64,000 nt of DNA from Rodentolepis nana (taxonomy: Eukaryota; Platyhelminthes; Cestoda; Cyclophyllidea; Hymenolepididae): assembly GCA_900617975.1 (NCBI GenBank), contig UZAE01012088.1, forward strand, positions 1-64,000. Reading direction: 5' to 3'. Positions within the stretch are counted from its first letter, which is position 1; every line of letters begins with the position of its first letter. Both the position numbers and the translations under genes were made by a program. The notes under the pieces were generated by a model. It was not told where the DNA came from, ran no database searches, and worked only from the letters and a program-made list of their open reading frames with translations. Positions 1 to 15,100 of the stretch are shown one piece after another.

Positions 1-2851
1 AAATTTGGGAGGGGGGGGGGGGTGATGGAAACGGTTCATACTTGAAAAGAGTTATAAATCACTTTTTGCAAAAGGTGGTTTCTCCGAAAGCAACATGACT
101 CAAGTGTTTTCAGCAGAAAAATAGTTGTTGAAAATTCTTTCCCAAAGTTTTAAACTACTGTTTACTTGGCTCGATAAGTTATTTTCGTGAATAAAAAAAC
201 AAAAAAAGTTGTCAGAGCTTCAGCTGACACTTTGAAATTTAAATCTCACGAAGTTGGAACAAATATTTTCAATAAAAGCCTGCAACACTACTTTTGTGGG
301 AGAGCTCACTTAGAAATTAACAAGACGGAATGGTAAGTTGATTGTAAGTTTTATCTCTAAATGACTAATAATAAACTTATATAAAGTCGTTTCAAAGTAA
401 GCTCAATTCAGAATGAAAACAGGGTTGATTAGCGTTGAATAGTACCTATGGAATCCGTTGAAAGTAGATAAGAAATATTGAAGAGAAAAATTCAATTTGC
501 TTTGTACCTTAAAAGCAAGCTTTGGATGTAATAACAGTTTTATCGATTGACATGCTGCTCAAAATTTATTTTCCTAACGGGACAAAGCTGCTTTATCCTC
601 TGCAATCCTAAGGCCTGTGATTGCGTTCTGCGCTCAGTCCATGATGATTCCATGGGGGTCAACAGTAAATCCCATACACAGAGAGGTAAGTTATTATTTT
701 TTGATAGTATCAGAGTTTACAATAAAATGTCCACCTCGAAACAGTTATTGCATTCCTCATGTAAACAATTAACACATCCATCAAATTTTAACTGCTTCTC
801 CTTTGAAGTTTCCCAGCAGACCGCCCGCTATATTTCCTATTGGGCTAATAAATTGAAAATCGCTGGGAGATAACTTCTATCTTTATTAACCTTACGAACT
901 GATGATATTCTGGCCAATTTGATTGGAGAAATCGATTTCCTTTAAAATCAATTTAAAAAAGGTTTTTGACACAACTCTTAGTGATAGCAGGATGTAAGAT
1001 TATAGTATAACTGTTAGCTGTCAAGTATCAATTGTAATCGATTTGTGCACCTCACCAGGGAAATAAAGTATGCAGCAAGTCTTCACGACGAATCCTGGCT
1101 GTTGTCAAACAAAACGATAAGCTTAGAAAATCTTATGCAATCACATGCTTCAATCAAAGTAGAATAGCCGTGGAAGATAAAAAGAGAGAATGTGAAGTAC
1201 TCATTTTATTGATATTGTACGCATGGAAACGGAAATTAATTTTATTTACGCCATTCGATAACTTGATACATCAATCTCAGCATCTTTTGACACTCAAATT
1301 AATCATTTAGTAGACTTACTGGTGACTGGTACTACTTACTTCCAGCAATTATAAGCCACAAGTGTTATTTCTTTGAGCACCAGTAAATTCTTGATTAAAA
1401 CATACTTATTTTTATTATAATTTTCCATGCAGCTAAGCAACAGACGAGGAACGCATGCGCCTAATGTAAATATTTGGCTAATTGAATTTACTATATACCT
1501 CTATTATCCGAGTGAATTAAACAACGTTGGTACAGATATATTAATTAACACTATTAACGATGAATGAGGTGTACAGAATATGGGACTTATGAATTTATCG
1601 TTTAACTAATCATAAATCAATATTGGGACACATTCGGGTTAAGAAAGTACACACCAACAAGGGAAAAATATGTAATACCTTTATGATCAATTAAAGAGCC
1701 ATGGTGAAGGGGAGGGGGGGGGGTTGAAGATCTATTTATTTTGCACTGACCGAAATCTTTAACCAATTCTACACAAGAAAATTCTGATTTCAACTATATG
1801 TTAGAAAAATTGTATTATCTAATAATAGCAAATGTGAACTCCCTTTGGAAAGCGAGAATGAAATTATAAATAAAATATGGCGGAAAAGACACTTTCAAAT
1901 AAAATTTAGAAAAATTGGATTCCGAACAAACTGATTTATAGGTTCAAATTAAGGAAAGGATGCACTTTTGTGAAGCAAAGTTGTGAGAAGAAAATGTGGC
2001 TATTTAACAATCCAAATGCCTCAAATCATATTTCGGTTGAGAAAGACATCAGAATTGACCTAAATAAGCGAATTCCTAGTAAATTGGTTTATATACGTTT
2101 TCGAGTAGACACCAAAACTTGGCTTTATTTCCCATTAAAAAATGAAAACTACAATTTTGAAAACGCTATCATTCGAGGTTTAATAAGAGCATATTTACAT
2201 TTAATTTAATTAATTAATATTTATTTGGCATTTAAGCGTCTGCAGCAGCGCAACTATATTTCACTTAAATAAATCAGATATAGACTATTTGAAATCCATT
2301 TCCGAAAGATACAATTATCAGTTAAGCCTTTAAGTAACGATTGTTTGTGTTTTGCCTGAAATCAACTTTTATAAAACCAATTTCGAGGAAAAAAATGCGC
2401 TAAATCATTACGAACATGATAGTAAACTAGTTGGTGATTAATAGGCAGGCACTTGGAGCATACAAAATCTCAAATAGCTTTTAGCAACAGTTCTGGGACA
2501 GAGCATGAATCAGTCTTCATATTTGTGAATTCAGAGAAAATAGTAAAGTAGGTGGATATGACACTACCTGATTAGATTTAACGAGTTAAAATGCTATTCC
2601 TACTCTGGGAAAATTTTAGGACATGTGCAGTAGCCGCTTGACTGCTAGTTGGCTGATCGTGGGATTTCTAACCACCGCGAAGGTGGTTACGGTGCTAAAA
2701 ATTCACAAAACCTTCAGGGTTTCCACACTAGTAGTCGTAGATGCAACTAGGAGGAAATTCAGAAAGATCAGCTGAAACAGACCACATTACGAAAATGTAT
2801 GAAAGTTAAATGAAGAGTAGTTTGGCGAAAGTGTATTCTAATTAAGTCTTT
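1..2851. other. gene-free stretch with unassigned open frames
   Basis: No recognisable gene. A G12 run lies at 11-22 and a G10 run at 1714-1723. An open frame from 547 (TTG start) runs past a good splice-donor match (GAGAG then GTAAGT, donor at 686), so 547-685 could be an exon, but I recognise nothing in its translation. An open frame at 1970-2209 (79 codons, no ATG at its start) has no recognisable motif either. In DNA this rich in A and T, frames of this size arise often by chance. Confidence 0.5.
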
Positions 2852-2863
2852 ATTTGTTGCAAA

Positions 2864-3174
2864 ATTTTTTTATCAAATGACAGACTTTGTGACAGACTTC
2901 ATTAGCCCTATATTGATTTTGTGCTTCAGAGAGTGGAGGGATATCAAAGTGACAAAAGGTCGAGAGGGGAGGGGAAAAAAGAATGATTCACAGATGTAAA
3001 AGAGACAGACGCAATTTAAGAGAAAAGGTAAAATGAATACTGTGAAAGTAGACGAATATGCCATACAGTTGGGTTATGGTGGTTTGAAGTCAAAGTCAGT
3101 TTATAGACCTTTTAGCCGTATGGGTATACGTTGCCCAGGGTCCACCACGTGGAGGTAGGTCTATCGCTCACCCC
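2864..3174 (-). mobile_element. ribozyme-headed SINE-like retroposon, copy 1 (full length)
   Basis: Full-length copy in minus orientation. It is flanked by a perfect 12-bp target-site duplication, ATTTGTTGCAAA, at 2852-2863 and 3175-3186. Read on the minus strand it begins with GGGG at 3174 and ends in an A-rich tail after the family's CATTTGAT 3' motif. It carries no open frame of its own. The duplication and tail indicate insertion by LINE-type target-primed reverse transcription. Its ribozyme head has a compensated base pair in P2 but a weakened P1. Confidence 0.9.
3104..3174 (-). ncRNA. HDV-like ribozyme head of copy 1
   Basis: The 5' domain of copy 1. P2 reads TAGACCT/AGGTCTA here, whereas most copies have TAGACTT/AAGTCTA, so a U-A pair has become C-G by changes on both strands. 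P3 (ACC/GGT), the TGGGCAAC segment and the GGC of the catalytic joining strand are kept. P1 is damaged: GGGGTGA against GGACCCT pairs over only the first five positions. It is probably weak or inactive now, but it supports the fold. Confidence 0.65.
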
Positions 3175-3186
3175 ATTTGTTGCAAA

Positions 3187-6100
3187 CTAAGTACACAATT
3201 CCAATGGTCATTAGAAGATGGAATCAGTATGCAATATATTAGTATTCAAGAAAGGACTTCCAAATTGATACAAAGTTACCTGAACTTTTGACCTTGATTT
3301 TCGAGCAGGATTCTGACGTATCATAACTAAACAATTCATTTAGATTCTTACTTCAAAATATGCCTGGAAAGTGTAAAAATGAATAGGAATTAGGCAGTGC
3401 TAGATAGAATAGGCATTCATTAATCTGAAAAGAAATCTAACTCTAATAGTTTTTTATCACTTCAATAAGTATTTTTTATTGATATATCTACATCTACGTT
3501 CCTAAAATTGCCTAAAACTCATATTTAGTGTGTCAAAATTAAAGCTTTCATATTTTCGGGAGAGTAGAACTCAGCAAGATGTGCAATTTCCAGACAAGCT
3601 AAATGAATTGGAAATAAGTCTTGTAGAAAATAAGAACATAAAATTATTTGGGTTTGCATTTTGTTTACGTTTCCATATTACTGCTGTCAGATGTTAAAGT
3701 TACCGTCCAATGAATAACTGACAGACATCCGAGCCATGCCATTTGAAATTTGCACAAACGAAATTCAAATATGATGCCTGTCATGCTTTGACATATTGAC
3801 GTCTCTCAGTGAATTACTAAGACCCACCTCATCCCAGTTTTTTTTGAATTTATTTTCTGAATTTGGAAATGTATATGCTAATGGACAATTGTGATATGAG
3901 ATATTATAACTCACTGAAAATGAATGTGCTTTTAAAATTTGTCATTAAAACTATGTGAATTATAGCCAACAAGATGAAAACCAAAGCGAAATAGAGAAAC
4001 GCATAATGTACAACATGTTGTAATTAATTAATTAATATCAAAAATCAATAATTATTGATAAACAGGAAAGAACATAAGTTGTTTCAGTATAACTATCTCA
4101 GCGTTAAAGTGCAATAAGAAAATTGATCGGTAGTCATGGAAACCGATTGAGGACTTGGACTCTAGTGCCAATAGAGAAATAAAAAATTACACACTAATTA
4201 CCAGCCCATATTAAAAATAACTTTTGAGAGCTCAATTGTTCCATGTAATCGGATCCCATTGTCATGTCGAAATTCTAACTAATTATCCCCAATTTATCGC
4301 TCAAATCTAGCTGATCAGACGTTTGTAAAAAGACACCTTAAATTATGAAAAGAGAGTGAAAATAGACTCAAGATTTTGATAGAAATAAAATGCAGGTGAA
4401 ATTTTTATGGTCGGATTTAAGAAAAAAGTGAATTTTTTGGTGTGAAAAGAAAAGAATTCAAACTTTCAGTGGGCGAGGAAATAAGAAGGAGCATATTAAT
4501 CTTTATGAGTTGAAATATTGTCTTTCCGCTGAGAAGGCCGAATTCGGGTAAGAAATTATAGTCCATTAAGTGATGATTTCCCAAAGTATACTTTTATTTA
4601 AATTTCACAAACCGTATACATTGAAGACTAATGAAAAATGTAAATATGTACGCTCATAAGGTGAATTTTCTCATTGTCAATAAATTAAAACCTATTGTCA
4701 TAGAAATAAAGTTAAATCTACAAATTTTACCTGAAACGTGGTTTTTTTACTACTCCACGGAAATTGACCTCATCTTAGGTGCATTAAGAGAAGCCAGAGG
4801 TGAAAATATATTGAAATCCATCCCTATGTTAAATATAGAATGCATATATCTTTAAACACTAGTCCAGAGTCACTTTAAGGTTATCAATAAGTACTCGAAC
4901 ATTTTTATGCAGATTTTTTATTTCAGTTTTGTCCGGACACGGTGAAGAAAACACCCCTGTAAGCGCTTTCTAAGTGATCACATTGTTTAATATTATAAAT
5001 TACAATAAATTTTATTCCATTGTAAAGAAGCAAAATTGGCCAAACATAAAGCAGATAACGAATTCGTGAAACAGATATTGAATAAGGAGTTATTCCAACA
5101 GAATGGCCGCATCAAATCTCTTCGTAAAAAAAGAAAAGAGAAGAAAAACATGACATTTGAGTTGTATTAGCAATGAAGAAATAGTTATTTCTACACCAAA
5201 TTGTGGCCAATTTTTGATAACACCAGTTAAATTCGATTTTCTCATGAATGCCCAATTCATTCTCATTGGTAAGCCAGGTTTGGGCCTTCTGAAAGTTTTT
5301 TCTTAACACTTAAAACGAATATGCTTGATAACTATATGTGTATAATTTGTTTTGTATATCGAGATGGCTAGTAATAAGCCTAGGCTCAAAATGCCTTTTC
5401 AGAAGTGATAATAATGGGATCAAACCTTTATTATCGATGAAAATTGTACTTACATATGATTTAATCCCATCTGCTCACAGTATTTCAAGTGATTTTACCA
5501 GTCTTGTTGGTTTCCTTCTTTCTAAGGGATTATACGCTAATTAAACGACGTGGTTAGGTGTTTTATTAGATCAATTCCTCTGAAAGGCATGAATATACTA
5601 GAAATGAACTCACAGAGTCTTTCATCGATAAACCGCAAAAAATTAGCTTATGCGTATTAAAACAACAAAAAAGGCATTTTGCCCAAGTGAGAATGTTACC
5701 AGAATTAAAATTAAGAAAAACGTAGTAGCAATCAGACCTTGTCTGACTATTTTTTGCTGTTGTGAGTCTCAAGTAACTATCAACTGATTAAAAATGTAAG
5801 ACGTATTTGGACTATCATGAATGATGATAGCGATGATAAAAGCTAGTTTGGAGACTATCTTTGAACGAACGTAGACAATTTTTCGAAGCTAAACATAGTT
5901 ACTGCTGAAGAATTATAAAATTGAAAGATTCTATCAACAACTGTACTTTAAGGCAACACTCGACCATCTCAATTTGCCAGACCATATGGTAATTTGAGGT
6001 CGAATAAATAGGTCAGCACTTGAAATATGCACTTTAATTTGCAATTTAATTCCTAATTTGTTCACCAGAGGGAATTTTAAATGCCACCAATGGGACTTGA

Positions 6101-9100
6101 TGGCTCGGATGCGTTGCATTTCACTGACTATAAAAACACACAAAAACTGAAATTATTATGTTGTTACCTGGCCATGGCGGAATAAGGGGTGTATAAAACA
6201 GATTTCTATTTTCCTTTGAAACTAAAAGATTTCCTCAAGAACATTTAAAAAGGGGAAAGCCAATTTAATCGGCCTTCACATACTCATATCGCTCCTAGAT
6301 AATGCTGTCAGTGGAAATAGCGCATGTTTAGGAATCTTATCGAAGACCAGCCCTACAATTGTGAAGTCAGTAATGTATGAACTTCAAGTGAATGAGCCAG
6401 CATTTGGAATTTTGAGCAGCTTATGGAACTCATGACAAAAGCCATAGATAAAGCCATCTTAAATCATCGGGTAAACTTCCGACAACTTACATCAAAATAT
6501 GCATTTTACATGTTTCATTGTATGAATTAGTTTAAATGTAGTTCCAACCGGTTTTGGTATAACTGAAAGGGGAAATTTAATAAATATTCGCTGAAGGTTG
6601 CGAAGTAAGCATGCATACTTTTGAATATTTTCTTTGAAGAATAAGCCAAGTTTAATTGCTTATTGAAGATAAAAGGAATAAAAGCTCAGATATTTTTTTA
6701 ATTTTTATTTTGCAACAATTAAATGGCCGACGGATAGTCTTTGAAGATATGATCAACTGAACAATAAACAGGAGTGAGAGAGGACAAAGCAATTAATAGG
6801 TTTCTAGCCTTGGAATAAAAGTTGTTAATTAGTTCAAGAGAACAGATTAACACAAATATCATTTAGTTAGGTGATTAGTGAATTGCTCTTTTGAATTGTT
6901 TAGACAGAAGTTGATTGATTGTCAGTTTTCTCTCAAAAGAGCTATGCTTGTGTGGCAAAATCAACACTGTTTATTTTAATTTCTAAGTTAGCAAAAAATT
7001 TGAACAAATAACGTCAATTATTTGCAATTGCCTTGGAAATGCACGAATAATGAAGAAGCTATTCGATCAATGCAGATTGATCAGTGGTACCGCTGAAAAA
7101 CTCTTTTCTAGTCAAGTCGGAAGCTTTGTGTACACTGCTTATCGTTTATCCCAATATCAATAAAAAATGAGTTCTTTGAAAATCATGTACCCCACCAGTG
7201 CCTCCCTTGAAAGTCGTCTCTGGGAAAGAATAGCAATTAGCCTATCTAATTTGCCTTAGCTATTTCATAGGCTATAGCTTCAATCTTCAACCAATCCCGA
7301 CTGCGGTAACAATGTTATAAGGAGGAAATAGGATCGGAGACCTATTTGCATAATAGATTAAAAGAAATTTTGTCCTAAATTGCCTACTGTCTACTTATGT
7401 TTGCACAATGATAACAAAAGAATAGTGCGCAAAAGTTTTATTTGCGATACTCAAATTAAAGATAAAGATAAGAAAGGAATTAATAACGTTGATGAAATAA
7501 TTAACCTATTGTATGTTCATTAAAAATCACCTGGTTGAGAAAAGAATTAGCACACATTGAAGATAATTTTCTTAATAAGGACGGTAATTTGGAGACTACG
7601 CAGGAAAATGGCAATAAATTTTGTTTTTTCTTTTGGGGAAAAGAGAGCACACTTAGTTCCAAATTTTAAACACTCTTGAATTGTCCATAGAATTTGAAAA
7701 AAAATATTTTCACATTAATAAATACTTACCAGGTTTTAAATGGCGAAGCATTGAAGAGAGCATTGGTTTGAGAGTTGATATTGATACTTAGATTTCATAA
7801 TTGCAAAAAATGAATTAATTGCAGGTTTAGTGAAAAAGGTTTCAAAATATGTCTTGAGCATGAAATTTCCGGCGCTTTAGATCTCATTAGGTATATTTTA
7901 AATTTCCTACTAACTTTGAACTTTTGATACCGCCCTCATTAATTTTTAAGCCTTTTCAAAATAGAATCTGCATAAATACGTTTTATAAAATGTTTAAATA
8001 TGAATTAGTTTGGTGATGACAGAATTCCTCAAAATTGAGTAGACATTTCTGACAGGAATGTCGTTAACAGCATATTTGGTGAGACGATTTCAAATCTTTT
8101 TAAGGAGTAAATGGCGATTTGCGACAATTTTAAGGGCTATAAATATTAAAACCTTTACCTTTAATTTTAAAATTAGGTTTTAACTATTTAAATAAGCAAG
8201 AGTAGTTAATAGATAATAGGAGTACAGCCAGTAACTTATCATTCAGAGAAATATTTTTAAGAAAAGCACTCTTTTATGAACTTTTGAAATGAATTAAACA
8301 AGACATTGTTCTCGTATTTCAATGTTCTTTAATTTTACCTCTGGCCATGATAATTCCAATTTATGAGATTGAGAAAGGGTGTCCTTTACTGATTTTCTTT
8401 AACAGCACAAAAGTATTATTCAAATCACATTAAAATGGAATGTAAGTAAATTTTTGTAATGGAATGTCATCCTACCCTAATTTTTGACCAGAAGAGGACA
8501 AATAAGTTAAAATGTTAAATATGCGTTATTGCACTGCGCGATATTTAATGCTGGTATTCATAAATATTTATAAAAATGTATATATATGCATTTAGTTTTC
8601 TTACCCAAATTTTCGTTTTCATCAAATTTAGCTCGATATCACATTACATGAAAATAGCATCGCAGAACTAGCCCTTTATAGTTTGTGAAGTTTCAATTTC
8701 CATGAACTAAAGAATTCAAAAGTTTCATTTTGTTCAAGGAGCCTTGATAACACAAAGTGCATTCATCTTTTAATATATTTAATACCAATATGTTAATTGC
8801 ATTAACAGGCAATGTTCCATATAATGAAACTCAGACAGAATTAATTATTGGCACAAAATAAATACATCCGATTTCCTTATTATTGTCGGATTAATGGATT
8901 GAAAAATAAAAAGATACCTTAAAAATAGACTAACGCCTTTCGATAAAGGTCATTCATAACGTCTGCACTTGGTGCGAAATGCTTGAATAAGTAAATAGCG
9001 TTTAAATGGATTTTGGACTAATTAGCATCATTATACATAAAAAATAGATCGGAGTAGATATTGAAAGGTATCCGTCTTATATGTTTAATAAATAAAAGCA

Positions 9101-12100
9101 AATAAAAATGGGCATTTGTACTACTGTTTTGAGGGTTAATTTGACTCTTTTTAAGCTATTGTAAAATGAATGAATATTAATTACTTTCAACGGCAAACTT
9201 GCCTCAATGCTGTGTTTATTAGACCAGAAACAATGACTGCATGTAACTGGAAGATAGTTAATTAAAAAATTTAAAGAGTTCATGGAAATGAACAGTAGTT
9301 AACAATTTCATTTATATGAGAACTGGTAAATTTTTAAGTCTTAGGGAAAATTAAATTGAATTTCCTTTTATTCACTGGGATTTGATCTGTTTCTTAGTAC
9401 TCAAATACATTCTCATATAAATTGAATCAATTTTCGACATTGCATTTATTTTGCTCTTACATTGGTATAATTTTGTTTGATTATAGCAATATCTGCGGTT
9501 AATAGCAGATGTTTTAAATAGGTTTAGAGAAAATTCATAAAATATTGACAATATCAACTTTACTTTGAACACAATAAAATACTTTATATTGTATTCTTGA
9601 AGGTTATACTACACCAGTGAGTATTTTTATCAAATCCTGACAATCTTCCTAGCACTCTTACAAACTTCAGACTGGCGCGAAGAAACTTCTCTGCAGGAAT
9701 GGAGGCGGCTGCGTTTAGTGCGGTGAGAGTATTGGAACCGCACTATTTGATAAGCTCTTAATGCTTGCGTTCCGAAATTACAGCCTGTCTTAAACTTTAA
9801 GCACAATTTATGTCGTGCTAGAGTGCATATACTTTATCACTGATTTACAGAGACGCACTTTCCAGAATGTTCTAGGGCATGAGGTGGCTTTGGTTAAAAA
9901 TCAGTAAAACATTTTTAATCTTAATCTATATGAGTAAAAAAATTAGCTTTTCAAAATAACTCTATAGCATAACTTATTCACTTTAGTTAAAATAAAATTG
10001 ATAATTTTAATATAGGTAATATATAGATATATAACAATTTAACTTCCAAAATCTGCTTTGTTCACATTAAACTTGGATTTTCTGTGGTATCGTTTATTAA
10101 ATACCCAGATTATATATTTCCATAACCAACGTTGAGTTAATGACTTTTAATAATGCTCAGGAAATCGTTTTTTTCATAATTTCCGGTATTTTTTTTAATT
10201 ATTTCATAAATCATTAAATTTTAATGATGGTGAAACTATTGTGATAGTAAGATTTTAATTTTAAATGCAGACAAAACAAATAATTATTAACTCTGACAGA
10301 TATCGTTTCCCACACTGAATTAGACCATAAAATAGGTTAAGCAACTCGATTAGTTCAAACTATTTTTATTTCCTAACACGAGTTACTGCACAAACTTTCT
10401 CAATCCGAGTTTTTTCTAAAGAATAATATTTCTTCTGATGATTGATCTAAGAACAGGTTTAGGGTGCAAAAAGCAAATTTAGATAACCTTGAGGTACTGA
10501 AGTTCAAATGAAAAATTTTGGATCTCAATAACTTGCAATGAGCATTAACAAATAATTTAGAACAAAATAAAATTACCTATTTTCTGAGTTCTCTAAGTGT
10601 CAAAATATTTTATTCTCCCTGGCATTTTTACATTTTACTATCTGCCTTCGTTTGAGATCGAGTGTCAAATAGTTGATTGAAGAGCTGGAAGTTGGGGATC
10701 TTCATGAAGTTTAAATTAAGTGGAGGAAGGTATTAAAGATAATGCTAAGGAAAATTTTCATCTTTTCCGTTGAAGCTTTATTGATTTTTTTGAAATGAAA
10801 TACTTTAGTGTAAAATCGTATTATATTTGGACCATTAAAATTCAATCACTTAGACCAAAAGTATCTCTGGGACTAATAAATATTTGCCTTTATTAATTAA
10901 CGTAAAAATATATCACTATAAGGTAATGAAGTCATTATGAATTTGATTATTTGAATCCACGATTAGTGAGCCATACATGCAAGAGATTGACATGGTATTC
11001 ACCGAATCATTTTGCTAAAAATTCAAAGTATTTGCATCCAATAAAAATATATGCAATTACAGCTATTTTAAGGGATATTTAAGATGAAAAGAAAAGTGTA
11101 ATTCGATTTTGAATAGTGAACATAGGCTGAATTAAAATATCCTTAATAGCAAATGCTTTTCTATTAGGGTATCAATTTTACGCATTAACGAGATAAATTT
11201 CTCAGAATAATATTTTACTGTTTTTCCCAGATACTTTAAATACGTTCGCGTACGTTTCTTGAAAAATTTATGTCCCTTTTCTTTCATTTATATTTGATGC
11301 CAACGAGAGTGTATGGCTGGAATGCATCTGGTTCATTATGGGGAATAGAATATATCATAATGATTATAATCGCTACTCAATGCATGGATTGGACAATTAA
11401 AAGCAGACTACGTTGCTACCGCCTATCGCCATGCAAGGTCAATGGATTAATATACAGAATTACAACGCTTTGCAAAGCCGTTCCCAGGGAAATACCGAAA
11501 TCAGATTTCGCTATGTTCTGAGACCATAACGTGGACGAGGCTGGAATGGGGTCTGTAATTGACGCTATTGACTTCTATTCTGACTAAAACGGTCTCACAA
11601 TAGTGCACTCTAATTGAGTATTGAATTTTTGAAATCTGTTCTGGTTTGAAACCGCCATCCACTTTTCCTCGAGTAGTCAATCACCCTGTGCTTATAATAT
11701 TTAAATATATATTGATGTGAATAGTAAAATATATTCCGTTGGATATTTAAGACCATTACCACTATTGGTGCTTGAAACGTGGAATCTATATCAGTTTACG
11801 AAACGCAAGCTTCATTTAATTAACAGAATTTGAAATGGCATTTACTAGCTGATAAGACTAAATTCGGCTTCAAAGCCTTTTTAATTTACCAAAATGTACC
11901 TATTTATGCTGCTTAATATTAAAATAATGATATCAATAAAGGGGTATTAATTAATGCAACTCCAGCTTTGAGTCACAGAACTTTTATTTTCATGAAAAAT
12001 TTTATCACATGAATATGTTACCTATTCTTAATGGGATTATTATTTCATACTTCCTAACTATTACTATTAAAATTAACACTTATCTCTTAAATTCATCTTA

Positions 12101-15100
12101 TATATAATTTTAATTGAACTGTCATAGTTTTAAGATACCATACAAGAAAATATGTCTTAAGTTTTTTTGTTTGATTCAATATCGGTTTGAAGTTTCAATT
12201 TCGTTTGCTTTTAAAAGGAATACTTAAAAGTAGCGCCAGAGTGTTATTAAAATTTGGCACACATTTTTGTGTTATTCCCAACTCCTTTTCATTAGCGTGG
12301 GTTTTTGGTAACACTTTCATTTGCTCATCATCATTAAAGCTTCAAAATCTATTTCATCAGAGTAGATTTTGACAATAAAAGTTAATAAGTAAGTTATTTT
12401 ATGCTGCCCATGGATATAATCAAAGTTAAGTTCAAGTTATATATAAATAGTCGTTTCGATTCTCTGGCACTGCTGAGAGTTATTTAGATCAAATAACAAC
12501 TATCTAGCCCTATTGGAAACTGCAAATTTTTATAGCTATTCCGCCTGAATGATTTATTGTGTTGGACAAGTTAGAAGATGAAATTATTTGTCTCATTTGT
12601 CTACATATTTCGCGCAACATTAGTTAGAATGTGGGTGGTAAATGTGTTTCATCTGAATGTAAACTTAAGTAGAAAGCTGTGAGAACCAAGCATTGTATGA
12701 GTATCCAACCTTTTCCATTACTGCGTGGATGATCTATATGGCAGACAAATTGCTTGGCGCAACATAAACTCTAAAAATCTTTCAAGTCTCTACAAATGCC
12801 CCGCCTGAATTCCTTATATAATATAAAGTAAAAAGCGAAGTATATGTCTGAAATGAGGCTTATCTTGTTAGAAATAAAGGAAAATAAGGAAAAGTAGTGG
12901 CCAGTTATCATCTAGTGAGAAACAAATAAGCAAAAATATCAGTTCACGAAAGATGGAGCTTGCTTCCATGGTGCTTGCCTTCCTGCTCCTTCAATATGGC
13001 TCTCTACGACAATAAGTCTAATCTTTCTCGAACAGAGGTGTTTTGCGTTAAGTTTTCTTTTACGGAATGGGCTTAAGTAGTGGCAACTTGAAGATTAAGT
13101 TTAGTTTATGATATCACTAACAGTTTCTTCTCGTTGCGAATGTTCTTGGAACGCATATTCTAAACGTCTCAATAAAGGACTTTGTATCCTCGTGTTCTGA
13201 AGAATTTTCTGATCTAGAACATTGACGTTAGACGTCTTCTCCGTTTGTTTGGAAGTAATAGAGAGTTTCGATTGAACCGTCTGTTATTAATGGTGGCTTG
13301 GTTTCTTACTATATTACAAAATTTTAATGACATTTTTTTCCCAAAGTGCTGACAATAAAGCCAATGATTGACATAACTAAGTAAATCTTAATAGTTACTA
13401 AAACAGCAATCAGATGGAGATCTGATGTATGAATGAATAAGTCAGTTTGTAACCCGTCTTGAGGAGGTAAAAGACCACAAGGTTAAAGAATACGTAGCAC
13501 TTCACTGGTGGAAATATTCTGGAGTTCGTCTCTTTCAAATTCATTATTTAATCTACTTGAAAAATTCTTTCAGTTACAGATCAGAATACTGCTTTAAATA
13601 GTGATAAAGGTTCCACTAAATATTTGGATAATACTTTAAAGCCTTTAGTGAAGTTCAAGTCAGGGGTTAATTTTGAGTATGAATATATTAGTGAAACGCT
13701 TAAACCCGGATTCGCTCAGCTATCGTTTCAGAGATCAAACTATTCCTCATCAATAATTTTTTCAGAAAATTTCTTCCTATTTCAAAAACTATTGCGAAAT
13801 TTCAACCATTTTCAGCATCATGGTGCCATTTGCCGATTTTCGAGCAAGGACATCTACTAATGATTGAATCTGAAATTTTTGAGTTCAGAAGTTAAAGAAT
13901 TAGCTTGTTTCGTCAATGTCCCTTTTTCCTCTATTAGTGGCTATTAAAATTTCCAACTGGCTTTGGTCGTTAGATCATAGCTATTTAAAAAGGATGCGCA
14001 ATCGGTCCTTTATATAAGTTACGATGAAATTTTATACTAATTCAACAAAATATTTATCCCAATATTGTCCCCAAAGACATTAAAGAATTATTGCATAAAT
14101 AAACTAAAATTAAGCATTAGAACATTAAAATAACATATTATAATGTTTCTCTGTGTGCCACCTTGATACAAAATACAATATCAATGTAGATTTACACTGT
14201 CTCGCAAACTAAAGACTTGATCAAAATTTGTATCGATCATACTTGCTCGAAATTTACGTAAGTATCCCCAAAACAAAAGAGTTGTATGTTTTTAATTCAC
14301 ATTTGCATGTAACAAATGGAAAAAATCGAAACATAGCTCATTAATATTTTAAGACCAAACTGAATTTAATGTGACAGTGGATATTGTAACATTCCATTTG
14401 TGGGTGGCTCATGTTGTTAGTATGTCATAATTTTTAGAATAATAAATAATCTTGTTCTGTTTGTTACTTTCTAGTTAAACTTGAAATAATATATTAAAAA
14501 TTAACTTTCGGCAAAGCAAAAAAATTAAAAATATAGGTTGGATACAGTGTCAATTTTAGCATCAAAGTATTAAATAAGTACTTAATTGAATATAAATTTC
14601 TAAAAAATTCCTTAAACTCAAGCCGGAAAAGGGAATTAAAATGTTGATAAACGTAAGCGCAAAATCTCATAGAGCTTTCTACAATTTATTTAAATTTGAA
14701 AGCTCCTCACCTCGTTGGCCAATGCGTGTATTTGTATATATTACCTTAAATTAAATAAAATTACCTTATTAGTTTTGCGGTTATCAGGGCGGAAATAAAA
14801 TGATAGCACAATGTTCTCTATGAAATTTGGCGAGAAATAGTATAGTTAAATCGGAATATTATTAATTTGATGAACTTCGATGAGATTTTCAACTTAATCC
14901 TCGATCATATCAGTAAAAATCAAATTTGTAATGGATTAATTATAATTCATTGATTGACAGACCACTTTAATTTTTTTATATTTTATAAAATTTTTCAAAT
15001 TAATCACTGTGCGGAATATTCTGTTAACTATTAAACCATCAGCACACGAACTGTAATAACTGGAACTTGGCTCTTTGAGTCGAAAATCGTTTTCACACTC

